Shown here one piece after another: positions 15,796 to 25,500 of a stretch of 64,000 nt of DNA. The translations under genes were made by a program, and so were the position numbers. Within the stretch, counting starts at the first letter, position 1, and every line of letters starts with the position of its first letter. Source of the DNA: Streptomyces sp. MP131-18 (GTDB lineage Bacteria > Actinomycetota > Actinomycetes > Streptomycetales > Streptomycetaceae); the NCBI RefSeq assembly GCF_001984575.1, contig NZ_LZNS01000001.1:186001-250000 (forward strand), given 5' to 3'. The notes under the pieces were generated by a model. It saw only the letters and a list, made by a program, of their open reading frames with translations, made no database searches and was not told the DNA's origin.

Positions 15796-17375
15796 GTCAG
15801 GGTGGCCCGGCTGAAGCCGGGGAACTGCTCGAACAGATCGTCGGCAACGCCGGAGACGCCGGGCACCTGCGCGGTGGTGAACGGCTTGAAGACGGGGGCG
15901 ATGGTGTTGCCTTCCTCCCACAGCGCGCGCTGCGCCGCGAGCCCTGCCTGGGCCGACTCCTCCCCCGAGGTACCGCGGGCCGTGGCGACCAACTCGTCCA
16001 CATCCGGCCGGTCCCAGCCCAGCGCCGCGGGATTCTGCCCCCCATAGGACATCTGGTAGAGGGGCAGTGCCGGGGTGGGAACGGAGAAGCTGGCCGCCAG
16101 CGGGAGCCCGGTATAGGCGGGGTAGTCAGCGAAGAGTTGTCCCGCCGGGAGTTCCTCCAGCGTGGCGTCCACGCCGACCGCGACCAGGTTCTCCACGTAC
16201 AACGTGGCGACCTCCACCATTCCCGGGGTCTCCGGGCCGGTGGTGAGGGTGACGCTCATCCCCTCGGCCCCCGCCTCACGCAGCAGCTGCCTGGCCCGGT
16301 CCGGGTCGTAGGCGCGCTGCTCGATCTCGTCCGCGTAGTCAGGAAAGCCCGGTGACAGGAGGTCGTTGCCAACGGTGGCGTCGCCGAAGAAAACCGATTC
16401 GACCATGGCCTCGCGGTCGGCCGCGAGCTTGAAGGCCGTGCGCACCCGGTTGTCCTGGAACGGCTCGTGGGCCAGATTCATGCGGAAGAAGAGGCCGGAG
16501 ACGTAGGGCGGGGTGGTGCTGGTCACCGTGAAGCGCTCGTCCCCGCGCAGGGTCCTGGCGGTGATCGGGGACAGGTCATGGGCGAAGTCCACCTGCCCAC
16601 CGGTGAGAGCCGCCGCGCGCGCCTCGCTGTCGGGCAAAGAGCGCAGCTCCAACCCGTTCAGGTAGGGCGCCTCGTCGAGTTCGGGGTGGGCGAACTCTTC
16701 GTTGCGGGTCAGCAGGCAGCCCTCGCCGGGCGCGAACTCCTCCAGCCGGAACGGGCCCGAGGTGGCGGCCTCCGGTGAGAAGTCGCTGTTCTCCTTCACC
16801 ACCAGGTAGTTGCCCTGGCAGAGCACCAGCCTCCCGTCGGCGACCGGTGCCAGTGTGGGCAGGACCAGCGTGTGGTCGTCCTCCACCCGGGCGCCGGCGA
16901 AGTCGAAGGTACTTGCCGGGTTCTTGTAGACCGGCAGCGACGCCGGGTCCTCTGCAGGGGAATGCAGCGACCACAGCACGTCACGCGCCGTCAGTGCCGA
17001 GCCGTCGCTGAAGGTGAGGCCGTGGCGCAGGCGTAGCGTGTAGGCGCGCAGTTCGTCGTCGACTTCGATGGTTTCCAGCACTCCGTACCGCACGCCGTCC
17101 GGCGCCGACGGGTCGAGGTCGCCCAGGGTGGCGTGCAACGCGCGCGCCCTGACCATGTCCATGGCTGTTCCGCCGATGAAGTGGTTGAGCGTCTCACCGG
17201 CACCGGCGCCGGTGAAAGCCGCGCGCAGCGTGCCGCCGCGCCGGGGGGTTCCGTTCGAAGGAGCAGAGGTCTCCTCTCCCGAGCCGCATCCGGTCAGCAG
17301 GGCGGGCCCGGCGACGGCGGTCATCGTCGCCAGCAGGCCGGAACGCAGCAGGGTGCGTCTCGCCAGAGGCTCCAT
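15792..17375 (-). CDS. Opp/Nik-type ABC importer substrate-binding lipoprotein
   Basis: A 527-aa SBP_bac_5 protein. The N-terminus carries a twin-Arg-like MEPLARRTLLRSGLLA and a lipobox LLTGCGSG, so it is exported and lipid-anchored. Family motifs include LNHFIGGTAMDMVRA, DDELRAYTLRLRHGLTFSDG and AADREAMVESVFFG. ATG 17375 has GGAG at good spacing. This class binds peptides, nickel or metal-opine complexes (NikA and CntA are members). Its position between the salicyl-AMP ligase operon genes and its permeases suggests uptake of the metal-loaded metallophore. That is inference; the ligand is not readable from sequence. Confidence 0.9.
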   Translation of the reverse strand: MEPLARRTLLRSGLLATMTAVAGPALLTGCGSGEETSAPSNGTPRRGGTLRAAFTGAGAGETLNHFIGGTAMDMVRARALHATLGDLDPSAPDGVRYGVLETIEVDDELRAYTLRLRHGLTFSDGSALTARDVLWSLHSPAEDPASLPVYKNPASTFDFAGARVEDDHTLVLPTLAPVADGRLVLCQGNYLVVKENSDFSPEAATSGPFRLEEFAPGEGCLLTRNEEFAHPELDEAPYLNGLELRSLPDSEARAAALTGGQVDFAHDLSPITARTLRGDERFTVTSTTPPYVSGLFFRMNLAHEPFQDNRVRTAFKLAADREAMVESVFFGDATVGNDLLSPGFPDYADEIEQRAYDPDRARQLLREAGAEGMSVTLTTGPETPGMVEVATLYVENLVAVGVDATLEELPAGQLFADYPAYTGLPLAASFSVPTPALPLYQMSYGGQNPAALGWDRPDVDELVATARGTSGEESAQAGLAAQRALWEEGNTIAPVFKPFTTAQVPGVSGVADDLFEQFPGFSRATLT

Positions 17376-17446
17376 GGGTGTTCTCCTTACACTCGTGCCG
17401 GCGCCCGCGAAGGGCGTCGGCGAAGAGCGCCGCACGGTGCGCGCGC

Positions 17447-17644
17447 TCAGATGTCCCGCAGGGTGATCGCGCCGGCCGGACAGCCGTCGACGGCGCGCAG
17501 CACTTCGGCTGTCTCCGCCGGGCTCGGCTCGGCGTGCAGGAGGACGACGAGCCCGTCGTTCTCCCCCTGGTCGAAAAAACGGTCGGCAGCGAGCACGCAC
17601 TGCCCGGCGCCCACGCAGACGTCGGGTCGCACCTCGATGCGCAC
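17447..17644 (-). CDS. [3Fe-4S] ferredoxin, P450 partner type
   Basis: A 65-aa protein with three cluster ligands, Cys10 (DVCVGAGQC), Cys16 and Cys55 (DGCPAGAI), and Gly/Ala replacing the fourth cysteine, the arrangement of actinobacterial 3Fe-4S ferredoxins that feed electrons to cytochrome P450s. The start is GTG 17644 after GAGGAG. The only P450 in the window is at 34698-35924, so they are likely partners although they are in different operons. The gene lies 72 bp after the ligase and 71 bp before the binding protein. Confidence 0.92.
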   Translation of the reverse strand: MRIEVRPDVCVGAGQCVLAADRFFDQGENDGLVVLLHAEPSPAETAEVLRAVDGCPAGAITLRDI

Positions 17645-17716
17645 GGTCTCCTCACCTCGGCTCCCGTGTGATCCACCGATCCGGGGACCGGTGGGAATGG
17701 TCAGGGGTGGGGCCCG

Positions 17717-19357
17717 TCAAGCCAGGGCGGTCAACGCTCGCTTGTCGATCTTGCCGACGGCGGTGAGCGGCATCTCCTGGACGATCCGCACACGGTCGGG
17801 AGCCTTGTAGGCGGCCAGGCCTCGTTCGCGCAGGAAGGCGGCGACCTCCCGGGCGCCCGGCGGGGAACCGGTGCACACCAGGAACGCGACCGTGCGCTCG
17901 CCGAGTTCGGGGTCGGGAGACGCCACCAGAGCGGCGGAGACAATCCGGGGGTGGGCCAGTAGATGTTCCTCGACTTCGGTTGCGTCGATCTTCTCGCCGC
18001 CGCGGTTGATCTGGTCCTTCACCCGGCCCACCACGCGCAGGTGGCCGCTGGGCAGGCGGCGGACGAGGTCACCGGTGCGGTAGTAGCCGTCCTCGGTGAA
18101 GTGGGTGTGTGCGTGCCGTGGCGAACGGTAGTAACCACGCAGGGTGTAGGGCCCTCGGGTGAGCAACTCCCCCACGTCGCCGTCGGGGAGGGGACGGCCG
18201 TCCGGGTCGGTGACGAGCACTTCGTCGTCGGGAGAGACCGGTCGGCCCTGGGTGGTGCAGATGAGCTCGTCCGGATCGTCGAGCCGGGTCAGGTTGAGCA
18301 GCCCTTCCGCCATACCGAACACTTGTTGGAGGCGGCAGCCCAGCTCCGGGCCGATCCGCCGCGCCGACTCGTCCGGCAGTCGTGCGGCGCCGACCTGGAG
18401 GACTCGCAGACTCGTCAGATCCGGCCGGCTGTCCCGGGCCTCGGTGAGCCAGTGGGGCACCAGCGGTGGATTGACCGCCGTGATGGTGACCCGCTCGCGC
18501 TCGATCAGCTCGAAGGCGCTGGCCGGGCTGGGGTTGGGCGCCAGTACGACGGTGCCTCCCGCGTGCAGCGTCCCCAGGATGCCGGGGCAGCTCATGGTGA
18601 AGTTGAAGGCGATCGGCAGTACGGCGAGATACACACTGTCCGGGCCCAGTCGGCAGATCTCCGCCGCCGCTCGGGCGTTGTACGCGTAGTCCTGGTGGGT
18701 ACGCGGGACGAGCTTGGGGCTACCGGTGGTACCTCCCGACAGCAGGAGCAGCGCCAAGTCGCCTGGGGCGGGCGGCTTCCCGCCGGGATCGGCCTGGCCG
18801 CCTCGCCGGAGGTCCTCGAAGGGGACCAGGTCGGCGTGGTCGCCGACGTCACCGACGACGATCACCCGACGGACGGCGTTCTCGGCCTCACGGATCTCGA
18901 CGGCCAACGACCGGTGGTCGAAACGGGCGTGGCGATCTGGCACGACATAGGCGACCGCGTCCGTTTGCCGTGCCAGGCGGCTGATCTCGGAGCGGCGGTG
19001 CCCGGGCATGGCGTGGATCGGCACGGTGCCGAGGCGTTGCAGTGCGAACCAAGTCAGCACGAACTCGGCGACATTGGGCAGTTGGACGATGACTCGGTCT
19101 CCGCGCCGGAGCCCGAGCCCGTGGAGCGCCCGCGCCACTGTCGTAACCTCGTCTTCCAACGCGGCGTAGGTCCACCGGCGTCCGCCGTCCACCAGGGCCG
19201 TCGCCCCGGGGCGCAGCGTGGCCTGCCGCCGTGGGATGTCGCCGAGCAGTTCGTCTCCCCAGTACCCGGCCGAGCGGTAGCGCAACGCGGCCTCCGGCGG
19301 CCAGCCCGGCCATTCCGGCGAGTCGCCGGGGGCCCGCCGGGACGGTGTCCTGTCCAT
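17717..19357 (-). CDS. Salicyl-AMP ligase (aryl acid adenylation, DhbE/YbtE/MbtA family)
   Basis: A 546-aa stand-alone adenylation enzyme that activates salicylate and loads it on the aryl carrier domain of NRPS1. Motifs: LLLLSGGTTGSPKLVPRTH (A3), QQVFGMAEGLLN (A5), YYRTGDLVRRL (A7), VKDQINRGGEKIDATEVE (A8) and AVGKIDKRAL (A10 Lys). Compared with B. subtilis DhbE at a constant offset of 17, Asn235 is kept (Asn252), Ser240 is Cys257 and Val337 is Leu354. Cys/Leu at these positions is the known signature for salicylate rather than 2,3-dihydroxybenzoate. It is the first gene of the minus-strand operon and is divergent from NRPS1 across a Zur-box-like site. Confidence 0.94.
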   Translation of the reverse strand: MDRTPSRRAPGDSPEWPGWPPEAALRYRSAGYWGDELLGDIPRRQATLRPGATALVDGGRRWTYAALEDEVTTVARALHGLGLRRGDRVIVQLPNVAEFVLTWFALQRLGTVPIHAMPGHRRSEISRLARQTDAVAYVVPDRHARFDHRSLAVEIREAENAVRRVIVVGDVGDHADLVPFEDLRRGGQADPGGKPPAPGDLALLLLSGGTTGSPKLVPRTHQDYAYNARAAAEICRLGPDSVYLAVLPIAFNFTMSCPGILGTLHAGGTVVLAPNPSPASAFELIERERVTITAVNPPLVPHWLTEARDSRPDLTSLRVLQVGAARLPDESARRIGPELGCRLQQVFGMAEGLLNLTRLDDPDELICTTQGRPVSPDDEVLVTDPDGRPLPDGDVGELLTRGPYTLRGYYRSPRHAHTHFTEDGYYRTGDLVRRLPSGHLRVVGRVKDQINRGGEKIDATEVEEHLLAHPRIVSAALVASPDPELGERTVAFLVCTGSPPGAREVAAFLRERGLAAYKAPDRVRIVQEMPLTAVGKIDKRALTALA

Positions 19358-19422
19358 GCCTGTCGGCTCCTTTCATCGCGCCGCGGGGATGTCCTCGCCT
19401 GCTGGCATCCCCCGGCCCAGTC

Positions 19423-19448
19423 TTGAACATGATTATCATCTTTACATA
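19423..19448. promoter_or_regulatory. Zur-box-like operator between ligase and NRPS operons
   Basis: TGAACATGATTATCATCTTTA contains a perfect 5-1-5 palindrome ATGATTATCAT at 19429-19439. It lies in the 189-bp divergent spacer, 66-90 bp from the ligase start and about 100 bp from the NRPS1 start, well placed to repress both operons together. TACATA at 19443-19448 is a possible -10 element for the NRPS operon. Zur rather than iron control is inferred from the AT-rich ATGATTATCAT core; no TTAGG-type iron box is present. Confidence 0.65.
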
Positions 19449-19546
19449 GGCTTCGGGCGGCGCGGGGCTGTCTCGTTCCGTGAGCACCACGACCCATCCA
19501 GCGGACCGGCCGTACTCGCCGCTCGCAAAGGAGGCATTCAGCACCC

Positions 19547-22500
19547 GTGACCGACGCATCTGGAACCGAACGAGCGACAACCGGACCCGACGTTCACGCG
19601 ATGGTCGCCGAGCTGCTTGGGATGTCGGCGGACGACCTCGGCCCGAAGGCAGATCTGTTCGAGCTGGGGCTGGACTCCCTGGGGCTCATCCGGCTCACCG
19701 GCGAGTGGCGCCGACGCGGGTTCATGGTCAGCTTCGAGCAGTTGGCCGACGCGCCCACAGTGAGCGACTGGGCGCGCATTCTGGCCACGGCCGCCGGAGC
19801 TCGACCGCCGGCCGAGCCCGAGAGGGAGCGCCCGAGGGCACGGACCGATACCAGCCGCGCGGAGCCCGACGATGTCTTCCCGCTTGGCCTGATGCAGCAC
19901 GCCTACTGGATCGGGCGCCAGGACGAGCAGCCACTCGGCGGTGTGGGCGCCCATTTCTACGCCGAGCTGGACGGGACGGCCGTGGAGCCCGAGCGCTTGG
20001 CCGTCGCGGTCACCGCGCTGCGCCGACGCCACGAGATGCTGGGCGTCACCGTGCTGGACGACGGACGCCAGCGCGTGATCGACCGCGAGGTCGAGCCCGC
20101 CATCACCGTGCACGACCTCCGCGACCACACGGCCGAGGAGGCGCAGGCGGTTTTGGCCTCGGCGCGCGACCGCCTCACCCACCGCCGCATGAACGTCGAG
20201 GAGGGAGAGGTCTTCGACGTCACGCTCTCCCTGCTCCGCGGCGGGGTGACCCGGCTGCACCTCGACCTCGACATGATCGCTGCGGACGCCGCGAGCATGA
20301 GAGTGCTGCTGGCCGATCTGCAGCGCCTCTACACCGACCCGGCGGCCGAACTCCCGGCCATCGTCACCCACTACGACGAGTACCTGCGCCGCACCAGGGA
20401 GGAACGAGCCGAGGAGCGGGAACAGGCCCGCGCCTGGTGGGCCGAGTGCCTTCCCGCTCTCAGCGCTCCGCCCGCGTTGCCGACCGTGGTCGACCCGCAG
20501 AGCCCGGAGTCCTCGGCGGAACACTTTCGCCGTACCACCCGCCTGCACCACTGGTTCGACGCGGACCGTACGGCGAAGCTGCACGCCGCGTCCCGCCGGC
20601 ACGGACTGACCCCCACCGCCGTGCTGGCCACGGCCTTCGCCGAGGTGATCGCCGCCTGGAGCGCCGAGCCCCGGTTCTTCCTCAACCTCCCGCTCTTCCA
20701 CCGCGACGCCGCGGCACCGGACGCCGACCTGCTGGTGGGCGACTTCAGCAGCTCGGTCCTGCTGGAGGTTGACCTCGGTGCCCCGCGCCCGTTCGCCGAG
20801 CAGGCATCCGACCTCCAGTCCCGGCTGCGCGCCGCTATCGCGCACGGGGCGTACTCCGGCGTCGAGGTGCTGCGGGACCTGGCCCGCGCGGGCGGTGGCA
20901 CGCCGGTTCTCGCACCAGTCGTCTACACCAGCGCCCTCGGACTCGGCGAGGTCTACGACCGTCCGGTGCGGGAGACCTTCGGCGAGCCGTCCTGGATCAT
21001 CTCCCAGGGGCCCCAGGTCTGGTTGGACGCCCAGGTCACCGAACTGGACGGGGGACTCCTGCTCAACTGGGACGTGCGGGAGCATGCCTTCGCCCCCGGC
21101 TCGATGCCGGCCGCGTTCGACGCTTACCTGACCCTGGTCGGCGGCCTGCTCGACGAAGAGGAGAGCTGGCGGCGGCCCGTGGGGCCCCAACTGCCCGTCA
21201 CCCAGCGCCGAGTGCGCGACCGGGTCAACGACACGGCCACTCCCGTCGAGCGGGTGCGCCTCCACCAGGGCTTCCACCGAACCGCCACCGAGTTTCCCGA
21301 GCGGGTGGCCCTGGTCGACGAGGTGGGCAGATCCCGCACCTACGGCTGCCTGGCCCGCTGGGCCGAGCAGGTCTCGGCGCTGCTGGTGACCCAGGGGGTG
21401 CGCCCCGGTGATTCGGTGGTCGTGAGCCTACCGAGGGGGGCCGCACAGGTCGCCGCCGTCCTGGGCGTTCTCGGAGCGGGCGCCACCTACGTACCCGTCG
21501 GCGTCGGGCAGCCCGAGCACCGGGCCGCGCTCGTCCTGAGAGCAGCCGAGGCGAACGCCGTCCTCACCGACGAGCGCCACCGAAAACGGTGGCGCGGCCT
21601 GGCCGGTAAGACGGTCGCGGTCCTGCCGATCGAGGGTGCCGAACGCCTGGTCCCGGCGGAACCGGTCCTCGACCGCCCCGATGACTCCCCCGCCTATGTC
21701 ATCTTCACCTCGGGCTCCACCGGACTGCCCAAGGGGGTCGAGGTCTCCCACCGGGCCGCCATGAACACACTGGGGGCGATCAACGCCCGGTATGGCATCG
21801 GTCCGGGCGATCGCGGCCTGGCGCTGGCCGAGCTGGACTTCGACATGTCCGTCTACGACCTCTTCGGACCGCTGTCGGCGGGCGGTTCGGTTGTCCTGAT
21901 CGGCGAGGAGGCCCAACGTGACGCGCAGCACTGGGCCTCGCTGGTGCGCGAGCTGGGTGTCACCGTCGTCAACTGCGTACCCGCGCTTCTGGAGATGCTG
22001 CTGACGGCGGCCGAATCGGGCATCGGTCCGGGCACCTCGCTGCGGCTGGTACTCCTCGGCGGTGACTGGGTGGGCCTGGACCTGCCGGGGCGGTTGCGCG
22101 CGCTGGTGCCCGGGGCCCGTCTGGTCGCCCTGGGCGGCATGACCGAGGCGGCCGTGCACTCCACGGTCTTCGACCTGGACGAGGTGGAGCCCGGCTGGTC
22201 CTCCGTTCCCTGGGGTGTGCCGCTGCCGAACATGCGCGCCCGGGTCGTGGACTCCAGGGGCCGAGACTGCCCGGACTGGGTGCCGGGGGAACTGTGGATC
22301 GCCGGCACCGGCCTGGCCAACGGCTACCGCGGTGACCCCGAGCGCACGACCGAGCGGTTCGTCGAGCACGCCGGCCACCGCTGGTACCGCACCGGGGACC
22401 GGGCGCGCTACCGCGATGACGGGCTCCTGGAGTTCCTCGGCCGGACCGACCACCAGATCAAGCTGCGCGGCCACCGCATCGAACTCGGCGAAGTGGAGGC

Positions 22501-25500
22501 CGCAGCCGTCGCACACCCGGATGTCAAGGCGGCGGTCGCGCTGGTGACCGGCAGCCCCGCCCGACTGGTGCTCGTCGCCGCCGGGGAGGCCGAGCCGGAG
22601 GAGGTACTGCGAGCCCTGCGCTCCCACCTCCCCGCCTACATGATGCCCGGGCAGGTGACCGCCGTGGACGCCCTGCCGCTGACCCGCAACGGCAAACCCG
22701 ACCGCACCAAGGCGGCCGAACTGGCCGACCATGAGCGCGTCATGGGGTCCGGCGCCGCGCCCTCCGGGTGGGCGGAAACCGTCGTCGCGCGTGTGTGGTC
22801 GGAGGTGCTGGGCATCGCCGACATCGGGCGCGAGGATTCGTTCTTCGCCCTGGGCGGTGACTCGCTGCTGGCCACCCGGGTGATCGTCGCCCTGCGACGG
22901 GCCGGGGTGGGCGACGCCGGTATCGCCCGGCTGTTCTCCCGCCCCCGGCTGGCGGACTTCGCCGCCGACCTCACCCGGGGACTCGCCGTTGACGACGTGC
23001 TGACCCAGGGCGACCCGGAACGGCGACATGAGCCGTTCCCGCCCACGGACGTGCAGCGCGCCTTCTGGATCGGGCGCGACGACCGCCTCCCCCTGGGCGG
23101 CGTCGGCACCTACCACTACAGCGAGTTCGACAGCGACGACATCGATCTGGACCGCATGGAACGGGCCTGGCGCAGGCTCGTCGAACGCCACGAGATGCTG
23201 CGCGCCGTCTTCGACGAAGACGGGCGGCAACGCATCCTCCCCACGGTGCCGCATCAACCGATCACCGTCACCGAGATCACCGCCGAAGAAGCCGCCGCCG
23301 AACTCACCCGGCTGCGCGAGGAGTCCTCGCACCGCCGACTGGACCCCACCAGGTGGCCCCTGTTCGACATCAGAGCGGTGCGCTACCCGCACCATGGACA
23401 CACCCGCACTCGCCTCGCGATCGGGCTCGACTACATCGCCCTCGACGGCGCGTCGATCATCCTGCTCTACGGCGAACTCGACACCCTCTATCGCGAGCCT
23501 GAGGCAGCTCTGCCGCCGATCGACATCTCCTTCCGGGACTACGTCCTGGAGGTGGTCCCCGACACCGAAGCGGTGCGGCGCGCACGCGCCTACTGGCTGG
23601 ACCGGCTGGAGGCGCTCCCCCACGCCCCGGCGCTACCGCTGGCCAAGGACCCCTCGACCATCGCCCACCCCCGGTTCACCCGCCGCACCCGCCCTCTCGC
23701 CGCCGACCGCTGGGCGCGGCTGCGTGAACGGGCGGCCCAACACCAGCTCACCCCGTCCGTGGTGCTGTTGCTCTGCTATGTCGAGGTGCTGGCCGCCTGG
23801 AGCGACCGGACCGGAGTGACGGTCAACCTCACGCTCTTCAACAGGCTGCCGGTGCATCCCCATATCCACCGTGTCGTCGGCGACTTCACCTCCGTCTCGC
23901 TCATCGGTCACCGTCCCGCGCCGGATGAGGACTGGCCGACCGCCGCGCACCGTCTCCAGCGTGTGATGGGCGAGGATCTCGATCACCGCGAGGAGTCCGC
24001 GATCTGGCTGATGCAGGAGCTCGCGCGGCGCACGGGAACGGTCGAGGCCGCGATGCCGGTGGTCTTCAGCAGCTCGGTCGGGGTAGGCGACCGGGAGGTG
24101 AAGGACCTCTCCGAGACCTTCCCCGCCAAGGTGTTCGGGATCTCCCAGACGCCTCAGGTGATGCTGGACAACCAGGTCACCGAGGCGGCCGACGGCATCG
24201 TCGTCAGCTGGGACGCGATCGAGGACCTCTTCCTCCCCGGTGTCCTCGATGCCATGTTCGCCACCTACTGCCGGCTGCTCGACCACTTGGTGGACGAGGA
24301 GTGGGCCGGTCCACTTCCCGTCGCGCCGCCTGAGGAACAGCGAGCGCGGCGTGCGGAGTTCAACGCCCGGCGGGCCACCGATCCCGTCGAGACGCTGCAC
24401 GCGGCCTTCTTCCGGCAGGCCGTCGCCGCCCCCGACCGCACGGCGCTGCTCCTCCCCGAGGGCTCCCTGACCTACGGCGCGTTGGCCGACCGTGCCCTAC
24501 GGGTCGCGGCGGCACTCGCCGCACGCGGCGTGGGCGCCGGCGACATCGTCGCCCTGGCGCCGGCCGCCGGGCAGGAACAGGTGACCGCGGCCCTCGGGGT
24601 GCTGCGGGCCGGTGCGGCGTTCGCCCCCCTCCGCCCCGACGACGGCCCCGACCGGCGCCGGGCCCGGTGCCTGGTCGCCGGCGTCAAGCTGATCATCGCC
24701 GACTCCCCCCAGCCGGAAGGGCCGTGGCGGGTCGTGACGCCGGCCGAACTGCTCGCCTCGAACGACGTCCCTCCGCCTATCGACGCCGAGGACCCCGACG
24801 CGCCCGCCCACTGCGTTCTCACCGGCGGCGACGGAGCGCCCGCACGGGCTGTGCTGTACGGACACCGCGCCACGGCGGGCCCCCTCGTCGAGCTCCGTGA
24901 GCGCCTCGGCGTCGACCAGGACGACAAGGGACTCGCCCTGCACACATTGGACAGTCCGCCGGGCCTGTTCGATGTCTTCGGTCTGCTGGGCGTCGGGGCC
25001 GCACTCGTGCTCCCGCGCGCCGACGAGCGCGACGCCCCGGATGCCTGGCGGCGGCTGATCGGTCGCTACGAGGTCACCGTGTGGAACGGCACCCCCCGGC
25101 AGCTCGACGCGCTGCTGGGCGACGGCCGGGAGGAGCCCGACGGCACCACCGGCCGACTCCGCGCGGCCTTGCTCCACGGCGACCGGATTCCGCCGGGCCT
25201 GCACGAGCGGTTCCGCGAACGGGCGGGCGTCGATCACCGCTTCATCGCCCTGGGGACCGTCCCGGGTGCCCCCACGGGAGCGGGCCTGCTCATCGTCGAC
25301 GACGAACCCCGGCCGGGGTCGGCGTTCCCGCGCGGGACTCCGCTGGCGAGCCAACACCACCGCGTGGTGGACGCCCTCGGCGGGGACTGTCCGGACTGGG
25401 TCACCGGGGAGATTCACCTCGGAGGCTCGGGAGCGCCCCTGGACGTGCGCGAGGACATCGGCGACGGTCCGCCGACGCTGGTGACGCACGGCGGGGAACG

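Noticed and set aside
21428..23623. 731-codon minus-strand open frame antisense to NRPS1, and similar long frames antisense to the surface protein (7546-9225)
   Set aside because: High-GC third-position bias creates long antisense frames; they have Gly/Arg/Gln/His-rich nonsense composition, no ribosome sites and no recognisable domains.
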